64,000 bases of DNA from Stutzerimonas stutzeri (GTDB lineage: Bacteria; Pseudomonadota; Gammaproteobacteria; Pseudomonadales; Pseudomonadaceae): NCBI GenBank assembly GCA_002339675.1, contig DDKB01000015.1, forward strand, positions 167,828 to 231,827, in the 5' to 3' direction. Numbering within the stretch: the stretch's first letter is position 1; the number at the start of each line of letters is the position of its first letter. A model generated the notes under the pieces. That model searched no databases, was not told where the DNA came from, and saw only the letters and a list, made by a program, of their open reading frames with translations. Both the position numbers and the translations under genes were made by a program. This document shows positions 18,419-26,283 of this stretch, in pieces.

Positions 18419-18476
18419 CTGCCCCGGGAAACCCCCAGAAAATCGTAAACCTTTGAAAATAAAGGACTTTCAAAAG

Positions 18477-18494
18477 CTGGCACGGCAAGTGCTT
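18477..18494 (+). promoter_or_regulatory. Sigma54 promoter of crcZ
   Basis: CTGGCACGGCAAGTGCTT, with GG at 18479-18480 and GC at 18491-18492, exactly 10 nt apart as the -24/-12 elements require. Transcription should begin near 18503. The activator in pseudomonads is CbrB, encoded just upstream. Confidence 0.85.
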
Positions 18495-18502
18495 TCTATA
18501 TG

Positions 18503-18873
18503 GCACAACAACAATAACAAGCAGACCCCACAATAAGAACAAGACGTACCGGCTCTAGCAGAACAAAAACAAGAAGGCAGAGACGTAGCTAACTGATTCT
18601 TTTGGAGAGGAAATGCCAATCGGGGTTTCGCCCCCGCGACCAGGCCGAGAACAACAAGAACTGCTCGAGCAGTGCCTGAACTGGTTGGATCAAATGATCG
18701 ATGGCATATCAGCGACCAAAGAAATCCGTTTGCTCTTGGCTCCCAACGTAGGAGCGATTCCTGGAGGCGTTAGCCGAAGGGAACGGGCACAAACAAAAAC
18801 AACACGCCCGAAATACTAATAACAACAAAGCACGCGACATCATTAAAGGGGGAGCTTCGGCTCCCCCTTGTGC
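18503..18873 (+). ncRNA. crcZ: CrcZ small RNA, Hfq/Crc-sequestering regulator of carbon catabolite repression
   Basis: The RNA lies between cbrB and pcnB, the conserved crcZ locus, behind the sigma54 promoter. It contains six A-rich ANN-type tracts for the Hfq distal face: 18505-18520, 18530-18544, 18562-18575, 18650-18660, 18789-18804 and 18816-18829. It ends at a GC-rich hairpin with a TTCG loop. Under CbrAB activation CrcZ titrates Hfq-Crc and relieves catabolite repression. The predicted length of about 370 nt is close to the roughly 400 nt known in P. aeruginosa. An ORF of 68 codons is embedded within it. Confidence 0.93.
18613..18819 (+). CDS. Possible small protein encoded inside CrcZ
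   Basis: 68 codons from an ATG with GGAG/GAGG just upstream (18604-18610). The peptide starts MPIGVSPPRPGREQQELLEQ, has a potential helix in the middle (CLNWLDQMIDGISATKEIRL) and a basic C-terminus. It resembles nothing I know. Codon use is less GC-rich at third positions than in neighbouring genes, and the 3' part runs through the A-rich Hfq sites, so a chance ORF is the more likely explanation. Confidence 0.2.
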   Translation: MPIGVSPPRPGREQQELLEQCLNWLDQMIDGISATKEIRLLLAPNVGAIPGGVSRRERAQTKTTRPKY

Positions 18874-18875
18874 TG
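18846..18875 (+). terminator. Terminator hairpin of crcZ
   Basis: Perfect 10-bp stem AAGGGGGAGC / GCTCCCCCTT with a TTCG tetraloop. The T tract is poor immediately after the stem; six T occur 20 nt later. Confidence 0.75.
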
Positions 18876-18914
18876 TCTGCTGTTGGCCGTTTTTTGACAC
18901 CTCCCCCTGCTTCG

Positions 18915-18943
18915 TTCACCATCCTTGCTCCCGGTGCTAGAAT
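18915..18943 (+). promoter_or_regulatory. Candidate sigma70 promoter of pcnB
   Basis: TTCACC, 17 nt, TAGAAT, ending 61 nt before the pcnB start and downstream of the crcZ terminator. Confidence 0.35.
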
Positions 18944-19004
18944 CCACGCTCGTTTCGTGGTCATTCCCATCACCGCCTAGCCATTTCGCCACACAGTGCC
19001 TCCC

Positions 19005-20402
19005 ATGCTGAAAAAGCTGTTCCAGTCTTTTCGTTCTCCCCTGCGCCGCTTCCCGCACCCTCGTCGCACACCCGAAATACTGACCAGCCGGCAGCATTCG
19101 CTGCAACGCGACGACCTCAGCCGCCACGCGGTCAGCGTTGTCGAGCGGCTCCAGCAGGCCGGTTATGAAGCCTATGTGGTCGGCGGTTGCGTGCGCGACC
19201 TGCTGCTCGAACTGGAACCGAAGGACTACGACGTCGCCACCAGCGCGACCCCCGAGCAGGTGCGCGCCGAGTTCCGCAACGCTCGGGTAATCGGCCGCCG
19301 CTTCAAGCTGGTCCATGTGCACTTCGGCCGCGAGATCATCGAAGTCGCCACCTTTCGCGCCAACCACCCGCAGGAAGACGACGACGAGGCCAGCCACCTG
19401 GCCTCGCGCAACGAGAGCGGACGCATCCTGCGCGACAACGTCTATGGCACGTTGGAAGACGACGCCCAGCGGCGCGACTTCACCATCAACGCCCTGTATT
19501 ACGACCCCACCAGCGAACGCATCCTCGATCACACTCACGGAGTGCACGATATCCGCAACCGGCTGATCCGCCTGATCGGCGACCCCGAACAGCGCTATCA
19601 GGAAGACCCGGTACGGATGCTGCGGGCGGTGCGTTTCGCCGCGAAGCTGGATTTCGAGATCGAGAAGCACAGCGCCGAGCCGATCGCCGACCTGGCCGAC
19701 CTGCTCGACGACGTGCCCTCGGCCCGCCTGTTCGACGAAGTCATCAAGCTGCTGCTCTCCGGCAAGGCCGAGCGAACCTACGAGCTGCTGCTCGAGTTCG
19801 ACCTCTTCGCCCCGCTGTTCCCGGCCAGTGCCGAAGCGCTCGAGGACAACCCCGAATATGCCGATACGCTGATTCGCAATGCGCTGATCAACACCGACCA
19901 GCGCATTGCCCAGGGCAAGCCGGTCACGCCCGCGTTCCTGTTCGCCGCGCTTCTGTGGCCCGCACTGCCAGCACGCACCGCCGAGCTGCAGGAGCGCGGC
20001 ATGCCTCCGATTCCCGCCATGCAGGAAGCGGCCCACGACATCATCTGGGAACAGTGCCAGCGCACCGCGATCCCCAAGCGTTTCAGCATGCCGATGCGCG
20101 AAATCTGGGACATGCAGGAGCGCCTGCCACGGCGCCAGGGCCGGCGTGCCGATCAGTTGCTGGACAACCCCCGCTTCCGCGCCGGCTACGATTTCCTGCT
20201 GCTGCGTGAAAGCGCAGGCGAGGAAACCGGCGGCCTCGGCGACTGGTGGACGCTATATCAGGAGGCCAGCGAAAGCGAGCGGCGCACCATGATCCGCGGC
20301 CTGAGCAACAAGGACGCCGATGGCGCCGCCCCGCGCAAGCGCCGCCGTAACAGCCGCCGCAAGCGCGGCCCCAACGAAAGCGCGCCGGCTTCCGTCGACT
20401 GA
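19005..20402 (+). CDS. pcnB: Poly(A) polymerase I
   Basis: 465 residues from the ATG at 19005; a GTG nine bases earlier is in frame but less likely. The nucleotidyltransferase head has VVGGCVRDLLL and the metal-binding DYD of PKDYDVATSATP, followed by the RRDFTINALYY block and the tRNA-nucleotidyltransferase-type helical body. The last 25 residues are strongly basic (KRRRNSRRKRG), as is usual for RNA-binding PcnB tails. It adds 3' poly(A) tails to RNAs destined for decay. folK starts 1 nt after its stop, as in E. coli. Confidence 0.95.
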   Translation: MLKKLFQSFRSPLRRFPHPRRTPEILTSRQHSLQRDDLSRHAVSVVERLQQAGYEAYVVGGCVRDLLLELEPKDYDVATSATPEQVRAEFRNARVIGRRFKLVHVHFGREIIEVATFRANHPQEDDDEASHLASRNESGRILRDNVYGTLEDDAQRRDFTINALYYDPTSERILDHTHGVHDIRNRLIRLIGDPEQRYQEDPVRMLRAVRFAAKLDFEIEKHSAEPIADLADLLDDVPSARLFDEVIKLLLSGKAERTYELLLEFDLFAPLFPASAEALEDNPEYADTLIRNALINTDQRIAQGKPVTPAFLFAALLWPALPARTAELQERGMPPIPAMQEAAHDIIWEQCQRTAIPKRFSMPMREIWDMQERLPRRQGRRADQLLDNPRFRAGYDFLLLRESAGEETGGLGDWWTLYQEASESERRTMIRGLSNKDADGAAPRKRRRNSRRKRGPNESAPASVD

Positions 20403-20403
20403 C

Positions 20404-20898
20404 ATGGAACGTGTCTACATCGGGCTGGGTAGCAACCTGGCCGAGCCGCGGCTGCAACTGCAGGGCGCCCTCGATGCGCTGGACCGGGTCAGCGACAGCC
20501 AGCGGGTCGCCGTTTCCTCCCTTTACTTGAGCGATCCCCTCGGCCCGCCCGATCAGCCCCGTTACCACAACGCCGTAGCCGCGCTGGATACCCGCCTCGC
20601 ACCACTCGCCCTGCTCGACGCGCTGCAGGCCATCGAGCAGGCCCACGGCCGCACCCGCAAGGCCGAACGCTGGGGCCCGCGCACGCTGGACCTGGATATC
20701 CTGCTGTTCGGTGATCGACTGATCAACGAACCACGCCTGCAGGTCCCGCACTATCACCTGCAGGCGCGCGCGTTCGTGCTCTATCCACTGGCTGAGATCG
20801 CACCCGCCGACCTGTGCCTGGCCGACGGCAGAACGCTGACCGCCCTGCTCGCCGACTGCCCCTTCACCGGCCTGGAGCGCCTCGACGGGCCGCTGTAA
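20404..20898 (+). CDS. folK: 6-hydroxymethyl-7,8-dihydropterin pyrophosphokinase
   Basis: 164 residues beginning MERVYIGLGSNL, with the substrate loop WGPRTLDLDILLFGD and the histidine-rich VPHYHLQARAFVL. It transfers pyrophosphate from ATP to hydroxymethyl-dihydropterin, the step before FolP, which lies at 44544. The start chosen is the ATG 1 nt after the pcnB stop; the earlier in-frame codons lie within pcnB. The next gene, panB, starts 166 bp later with its own promoter region. Confidence 0.96.
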   Translation: MERVYIGLGSNLAEPRLQLQGALDALDRVSDSQRVAVSSLYLSDPLGPPDQPRYHNAVAALDTRLAPLALLDALQAIEQAHGRTRKAERWGPRTLDLDILLFGDRLINEPRLQVPHYHLQARAFVLYPLAEIAPADLCLADGRTLTALLADCPFTGLERLDGPL

Positions 20899-20971
20899 CT
20901 ACTGGAGTAACAGGCGTTACACGGCGGTAACAACCTGGATTGACTTAGCGCGCCGCCATCGGGACTATAAG
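20895..20971 (+). promoter_or_regulatory. Promoter region of panB with four GTAAC words
   Basis: GTAAC at 20895, 20907 and 20927 plus the inverted GTTAC at 20916 precede TTGACT (20940-20945) and TATAAG (20966-20971). The 20-nt spacing of the last two is long, so the promoter assignment is tentative; the GTAAC cluster could be an operator. Confidence 0.3.
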
Positions 20972-21064
20972 CGCCCTCTGCCGGCACGCAGCGGGGCGGC
21001 GGGGCCGCCTCCGCTGGCGCACCGCCTGTACCGCGACCCCAGAGGCTCTAGGAGGACGGCTTCC

Positions 21065-21865
21065 ATGCCAGACGTAACCCTGACAACCCTGCAAGGCCTC
21101 AAGCAAAAAGGCGAGAAGATCGTCATGCTCACCTGCTATGACGCGACCTTCGCCAAGACCGCCTGCGAGGCGGGCGTGGAAATGCTGTTGATCGGCGACT
21201 CCCTGGGCATGGTTCTGCAGGGCCACGACAGCACCCTGCCGGTGTCTGTCGAGGAAATGGCTTACCACACGGCCTGCGTCAAGCGCGGCAACCGCGGCGC
21301 GATGATCGTTGCCGACCTGCCGTTCATGGCCAACGCCACCATCGAGCAGACGCTGGCCAGCTCGGCGACGCTGATGAAGGCCGGCGCCCACATGGTCAAG
21401 GTCGAAGGAGCCGCCTGGCTCGCCGAGTCCATCGGCCTGCTCGCCGAGCGCGGCATACCGGTGTGCGCACATATGGGACTGACGCCCCAGGCGGTCAACC
21501 TCTTCGGCGGCTACAAGGTGCAAGGCCGCGCCGAAGGCCAGGCGCAACGGATGATCGACGACGCCAGGGCGCTGGAACGCGCCGGCGCGGCGATGCTGCT
21601 GCTCGAGTGCGTACCCAGCGAACTGGCGGCGCGCATCACCGCGGCCGTCAGCGTGCCGGTGATCGGCATCGGGGCGGGCAGCGCGACCGATGGCCAGGTG
21701 CTGGTGCTCCACGACATGCTCGGCCTGTCGCTGTCCGGCCGCGCACCGAAGTTCGTCAAGGACTTCATGCGCGAGCACGGCGACATCCCTTCGGCCATCG
21801 CGGCCTACGTCAGGGCGGTCAAGACGCTCGAATTCCCTGCAGCCGAACACGGATTTACCGCATGA
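21065..21865 (+). CDS. panB: 3-methyl-2-oxobutanoate hydroxymethyltransferase
   Basis: 266 residues, full length. It uses 5,10-methylene-tetrahydrofolate to hydroxymethylate ketoisovalerate, the first step of pantothenate synthesis. Conserved blocks are MLTCYDATFAK, LIGDSLGMVLQGHDSTLPV, FMANATIEQ, CAHMGLTPQ and PVIGIGAGSATDGQVLVLHD; the magnesium-binding aspartate is in IGDSLG. AGGAGG lies about 10 nt before the ATG. Its stop overlaps the panC start (ATGA), so the two enzymes are coupled. Confidence 0.97.
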   Translation: MPDVTLTTLQGLKQKGEKIVMLTCYDATFAKTACEAGVEMLLIGDSLGMVLQGHDSTLPVSVEEMAYHTACVKRGNRGAMIVADLPFMANATIEQTLASSATLMKAGAHMVKVEGAAWLAESIGLLAERGIPVCAHMGLTPQAVNLFGGYKVQGRAEGQAQRMIDDARALERAGAAMLLLECVPSELAARITAAVSVPVIGIGAGSATDGQVLVLHDMLGLSLSGRAPKFVKDFMREHGDIPSAIAAYVRAVKTLEFPAAEHGFTA

Positions 21866-22713
21866 ACATCGTCAAGACCGTTGCCGACCTGCGCGCTGCC
21901 GTGACCCGCGCGCGCGGCGAGGGCAAGCGCATCGGCTTCGTGCCAACCATGGGCAACCTGCACGCCGGCCACGTGGCGCTGGTGAAAAAGGCCGGACAGC
22001 GCGCCGACTTCGTGGTCGCGAGCATCTTCGTCAACCCACTGCAGTTCGGGCCCAACGAAGACCTGGCCAGCTACCCGCGCACCCTGACCGCCGACCAGGA
22101 CAAGCTGTTCGATGCCGGCTGCCATTTGCTTTTCGCGCCCGGCGTCGAGGAGATGTATCCCCACGGCCAGGCGCTGCAGACCATCGTCCGCGTGCCGGGC
22201 GTCTCCGAAGGGCTCTGCGGCGGCAGCCGCCCGGGGCATTTCGACGGTGTGTCGACCGTGGTCAGCAAGCTGTTCAACATGGTGTTGCCCGACCTCGCGG
22301 TATTCGGCGAAAAGGACTTCCAGCAGTTGGCGGTCATCCGCACCATGGTCCGCGACCTGAACATGCCGGTGCAGATCATTGGCGAGCCCATCGCGCGCGC
22401 CGACGACGGCCTGGCGCTGTCCTCGCGCAACGGCTATCTCAGCCCCGACGAGCGCGCCACCGCCCCGGTGCTCTACCGGACGCTGCAGCGACTGGGCGAC
22501 GCCATCCGCCAGGGTGAGCGCGACTACCCAGCACTGCTGGCCGCCGGCAAGCAGGCCCTGGAAGCCGCAGGCCTGCGCCCCGACTATCTGGAGATCCGCC
22601 ACGCGACAGACCTGCAACCGGCCACGCCCGAACACCGCGAGCTGGTCATCCTGGCAGCGGCCTATCTGGGCAAGACCCGACTGATCGACAACCTGCAGAT
22701 CCACGCCGGCTGA
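21862..22713 (+). CDS. panC: Pantothenate synthetase
   Basis: 283 residues from the ATG overlapping the panB stop; the upstream reading frame lies inside panB. It adenylates pantoate and joins it to beta-alanine. Motifs: HIGH-type PTMGNLHAGH, VNPLQFGPNEDL, GVSTVVSKLFN, FGEKDFQQLAVIR and the KMSKS-like LSSRNGYLS. beta-Alanine comes from PanD, encoded next. No irregularity is seen. Confidence 0.97.
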   Translation: MNIVKTVADLRAAVTRARGEGKRIGFVPTMGNLHAGHVALVKKAGQRADFVVASIFVNPLQFGPNEDLASYPRTLTADQDKLFDAGCHLLFAPGVEEMYPHGQALQTIVRVPGVSEGLCGGSRPGHFDGVSTVVSKLFNMVLPDLAVFGEKDFQQLAVIRTMVRDLNMPVQIIGEPIARADDGLALSSRNGYLSPDERATAPVLYRTLQRLGDAIRQGERDYPALLAAGKQALEAAGLRPDYLEIRHATDLQPATPEHRELVILAAAYLGKTRLIDNLQIHAG

Positions 22714-22814
22714 CCGCGCCGATCATCGGCACCCGCCCCGCCCGCCCCCGGTATTGATCGCGTCCCGGGGTTCGGGCACACTCTGCGCCGCTTGCGCACC
22801 CGGAGGACCCCGCC

Positions 22815-23195
22815 ATGCACGCCATCATGCTCAAGGCCAAACTGCACCGCGCCCAGGTGACCCACTCGGTGCTCGATTACGAAGGCTCCTGTGCCATCGA
22901 CGGTGACTGGCTGGACCTCGCTGGCATCCGCGAATACGAGCAGATCCAGATCTACAACGTCGACAACGGCGAGCGCTTTACCACCTACGCCATTCGCGGT
23001 GAGGAAGGCTCCAGGATCATTTCCGTCAACGGCGCCGCCGCGCACAAGGCCGGCGTCGGGCATCGTCTGATTATCTGCGCCTACGCGCACTACAGCGAAG
23101 CCGAGCTGGCCAGCTTCAAGCCGCACGTCCTGTACATGGGCGCCGACGGAGAGCTGAGCCACACCAGTAACGCCATCCCGGTGCAGGTCGCCTGA
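22815..23195 (+). CDS. panD: Aspartate 1-decarboxylase precursor
   Basis: 126 residues. The self-cleavage site is Gly24-Ser25 in DYEGSCAID; cleavage generates the pyruvoyl group used to make beta-alanine for PanC. The block GDWLDLAGIREYEQIQIYN is conserved, and TYAIRGEEGSRIISVNGAAA follows. There is a 101-bp gap after panC. Some panD genes need the maturation factor PanZ; none is seen in this window. A strong terminator follows 19 nt after the stop. Confidence 0.97.
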   Translation: MHAIMLKAKLHRAQVTHSVLDYEGSCAIDGDWLDLAGIREYEQIQIYNVDNGERFTTYAIRGEEGSRIISVNGAAAHKAGVGHRLIICAYAHYSEAELASFKPHVLYMGADGELSHTSNAIPVQVA

Positions 23196-23516
23196 CCGCG
23201 CCGCGCGCCGCCAGACCCGCAATGCCCTCGGTATTGCGGGTTTTTTTATGGGTGGGGTTTCCCCGGACGGGCGAAATCTGCAATGGTCAACCGACGCCAT
23301 GCCGGCGCGCGCGCCGCTTCGGAACGTCGCGCCGTTTTGCCAGTCAGACCAGTCTCGGCGGTGCAGGACGCACTGCCGCCGTTGCGGTCGCGGACCGCCA
23401 CGGAACGCGCCTGCTGCATCCAGGATAGATGCCAGCGTGCCAGCATCACCGAATGACTGTCCGGGCCGGTTGCCGCGCCGCCGACGGTCCGCCACCGCAA
23501 AGGAAGCCGCACACCC
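23196..23516. other. Intergenic region between panD and pgi
   Basis: 321 bp. The panD terminator occupies 23215-23247. The rest is GC-rich and shows no convincing gene or clear -35/-10 pair; short frames on both strands lack ribosome-binding sites. The pgi promoter should be here but I cannot place it. Confidence 0.5.
23215..23247 (+). terminator. Terminator after panD
   Basis: ACCCGCAAT / ATTGCGGGT, nine base pairs, followed by a run of seven T. Confidence 0.85.
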
Positions 23517-25181
23517 ATGAGCTACTACCAGCACCCCCTCGATGCCACCGGCCTATCGTCCTGGAAGGCCTTGGAAGAACACCGCCTGGCCATGCAGCAC
23601 TTCAGCATGCGCGAGGCGTTCAAGGCCGACCCGACCCGTTTCGATGACCTCTCGGTGTCCTGCTGCGGCCTGTTTCTGGACTACTCGAAGAACCTGATCA
23701 CGCCCGAGACGCGCACCCTGCTGGTGAACCTGGCGCGCGAGGCGGGCGTCGAGCAAGCCGCGCGAGCCATGTTCGAGGGCGAACGGATCAATGCCTCGGA
23801 AAACCGCCCGGTCCTCCACACAGCCCTGCGCCGCCCGATGGGTGAAACGGTCCTGGTCGACGGCCACAACATCATGCGCGACGTGCACGCAGCCTTGGCG
23901 CAGATGACCGACATCGTTACCCGCATCCACAACAATCTCTGGCGCGGCTTCAGCGACAAGACCATCACCGACGTGGTGAACATCGGCATCGGTGGCTCGT
24001 TCCTCGGCCCGCAGCTCGTCTCCGAGGCGCTGCTGCCGTTCACCCAACACGGTGTCCGCACGCACTACCTGGCCAACATCGATGGCAGCGAATTCCGCGA
24101 GGTGACGGCCAAGCTCAATGTCGAGACCACCCTGTTCATCATCTCCAGCAAGACCTTCGGCACGCTCGAGACGCTGAAGAATGCCCAGGCCGCGCGCACC
24201 TGGTACCTGGGCAAGGGCGGCACCGAAGAGAAGCTCTACCGCCACTTCATCGCCGTCACCAGCAACAAGCAGGCGGCGGTCGAATTCGGTATCCGCGAAA
24301 AGAACATCTTCCCGATGTGGGACTGGGTTGGTGGTCGCTATTCGCTGTGGTCGGCGATAGGCCTGCCTATCGCGCTCGCCATCGGCATGTCCAACTTCAA
24401 GGACCTGCTGTCCGGCGCCTACAGCATGGATCAGCATTTCCTGAACGAACCGTTCGAAAGCAACATGCCCGTGCTGTTGGCCATGCTCGGCATCTGGTAC
24501 CACAACTTCTGGGGCGCCCAGAGCTACGCTTTCCTGCCCTACGATCACTACCTGCGCAACTTCGTCAAACACCTGCAGCAGATGGACATGGAGTCCAACG
24601 GAAAGAGCGTGCGCCAGGACGGCACGCCCGTGTCCTGCACCACCGGCCCGGTGATCTGGGGCGGGGTTGGCTGCAACGGCCAGCACGCCTATCACCAGTT
24701 GCTGCACCAGGGCACGCCACTGATTCCGGCCGACTTCATCGTCCCGGTGGTCAGCCACAACCCGGTCGCCGACCACCACGAATGGCTCTACGCCAACTGC
24801 CTGTCGCAGAGCCAGGCCCTGATGGTTGGCAAGACGCGCGAAGAAGCCGAGGCCGAACTGCGCGCCAAGGGTCTGGACGAAGCCGAGGTGCAGCGTCTGG
24901 CGCCGCACAAGGTCATTCCGGGCAACCGGCCGAGCAACACGGTGGTGATGGAAACCATCAGCCCCGGCCGTCTCGGCGCATTGATTGCGCTGTATGAGCA
25001 CAAGGTGTTCGTCCAGGGCGTGATCTGGGGCATCAACTCCTTCGACCAGTGGGGCGTGGAGCTCGGCAAGGACTTGGGCAAGACTGTGTACGGCCAGATG
25101 ACCAGCTTCGACGCGCCGCCGGCCGAGGACGCCTCCACCCAGGGCCTGATCGACTTCTTCCGCGGTCGCCACCGCGGCTGA
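23517..25181 (+). CDS. pgi: Glucose-6-phosphate isomerase
   Basis: 554 residues. It interconverts glucose 6-phosphate and fructose 6-phosphate. Phosphate-binding GIGGSFLGPQLV and the serine-rich block ISSKTFGTLETLKNA, the active-site region GGRYSLWSAIGLP, the conserved HQLLHQGT and the C-terminal KGLDEA stretch are present. In pseudomonads it works mainly in the gluconeogenic and Entner-Doudoroff cycle direction. It stands alone between panD and the MpaB-family gene. Confidence 0.97.
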   Translation: MSYYQHPLDATGLSSWKALEEHRLAMQHFSMREAFKADPTRFDDLSVSCCGLFLDYSKNLITPETRTLLVNLAREAGVEQAARAMFEGERINASENRPVLHTALRRPMGETVLVDGHNIMRDVHAALAQMTDIVTRIHNNLWRGFSDKTITDVVNIGIGGSFLGPQLVSEALLPFTQHGVRTHYLANIDGSEFREVTAKLNVETTLFIISSKTFGTLETLKNAQAARTWYLGKGGTEEKLYRHFIAVTSNKQAAVEFGIREKNIFPMWDWVGGRYSLWSAIGLPIALAIGMSNFKDLLSGAYSMDQHFLNEPFESNMPVLLAMLGIWYHNFWGAQSYAFLPYDHYLRNFVKHLQQMDMESNGKSVRQDGTPVSCTTGPVIWGGVGCNGQHAYHQLLHQGTPLIPADFIVPVVSHNPVADHHEWLYANCLSQSQALMVGKTREEAEAELRAKGLDEAEVQRLAPHKVIPGNRPSNTVVMETISPGRLGALIALYEHKVFVQGVIWGINSFDQWGVELGKDLGKTVYGQMTSFDAPPAEDASTQGLIDFFRGRHRG

Positions 25182-25314
25182 TCCAGGCGCACGCCGGACC
25201 TGCCAGGCCCGGCGTGCAGCTCCCTTGCGAATCCATTACCCGCGCTGGTCGGACTGACAGACAGCGCTCGCCTTTGGCGTACCATGGGCGTCCGATTTAC
25301 GTCATGACACCGCC

Positions 25315-26190
25315 ATGGATTCCATTCGCCGCCATATCGAAGCCCAGGTGCTCAGCCTTACCGGACTGGCGATCGGCGGGGTCGACTACGAGAATCCCCC
25401 GGGCGACCCGGGGCTGTTCGGCCCGGAATCGGTCTGCTGGCGCGTCCACGGCGACTTCACCTCGATGCTGGTCGGCGGGATTTCCGCCCTGCTCCTGCAA
25501 GCCCTGCACCCGCTGGCCCTGGCCGGAGTCTGGGACCATTCGAACTTTCGAGAGGACTTGCTCGGCCGGCTGCGGCGTACCGGTCAGTTCATCTCGGCCA
25601 CGACCTTCGGCAACCAGGCCGATGCACAGCGGCTGATCGAGCGCGTGCGCAGCATCCACCTGCAGGTCCACGGGCACGCAGCGGACGGCCGCCCTTATTC
25701 GGCCACCGATCCCGACCTGCTGACCTGGGTGCACGTCGCCGAGGTCAGCAGCTTTCTCAAGGCGCACCTGCGCTACCTCAACCCGAGGCTGCCGGAGCAG
25801 GCGCAGGACCAGTACTACGCGGAAGTGGCACGGATTGCCGAGGCGCTCGGCGCACGGGACGTGCCGCGCTCCCGGCAGGAGATCGCAGACTACCTGCAGG
25901 CGATCCAGCCGCAGTTGCGCTGCGACGAGCGCTCCCTGGAAATCGTCCGCATCCTCTTTGCCGCACCCGCACCCAGCCGACTGGCCAAGCCGTTCGGGGC
26001 ATTGATGATGCGCGCCGGCATCGATCTGCTGCCAGACTGGGCCAGCCAACTGCTCGGGCTCGAACAGCCGGACCTGCAGCGCCAGCTGATCCGCCTGGGC
26101 GTCAGGCGCACCGCGCCGCTGCTGCGCTGGGCCGTACGCAGCGGCTCGGTGCACCGGGCCCGACGGCGGATGGGTCTCCCGGTTCGCTAG
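25315..26190 (+). CDS. Oxygenase MpaB family protein (DUF2236)
   Basis: 291 residues. The family block is seen in GPESVCWRVHGDFTSMLVGGISALLLQALHPLALAGV, followed by FGNQADAQRLIERVRSIH, HLQVHGHAADGRPYSA, LTWVHVAEVSSFL. The histidines in ALHPLA and WVHVAE are positions likely to bind heme b in latex-clearing protein and MpaB relatives. The substrate is unknown in Pseudomonas. The ATG lies 30 nt after a GTACCATGGGCG stretch; no SD stronger than weak purines is seen. Confidence 0.78.
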   Translation: MDSIRRHIEAQVLSLTGLAIGGVDYENPPGDPGLFGPESVCWRVHGDFTSMLVGGISALLLQALHPLALAGVWDHSNFREDLLGRLRRTGQFISATTFGNQADAQRLIERVRSIHLQVHGHAADGRPYSATDPDLLTWVHVAEVSSFLKAHLRYLNPRLPEQAQDQYYAEVARIAEALGARDVPRSRQEIADYLQAIQPQLRCDERSLEIVRILFAAPAPSRLAKPFGALMMRAGIDLLPDWASQLLGLEQPDLQRQLIRLGVRRTAPLLRWAVRSGSVHRARRRMGLPVR

Positions 26191-26283
26191 CGTGACCGAC
26201 AGGTTCCGCCGGTGGAGCGACCCAGGCGCCTGTGCCACCATGGGCGCCCCGCGGGCGACCGCACCTTTCCGCAGGAGAGCAGC

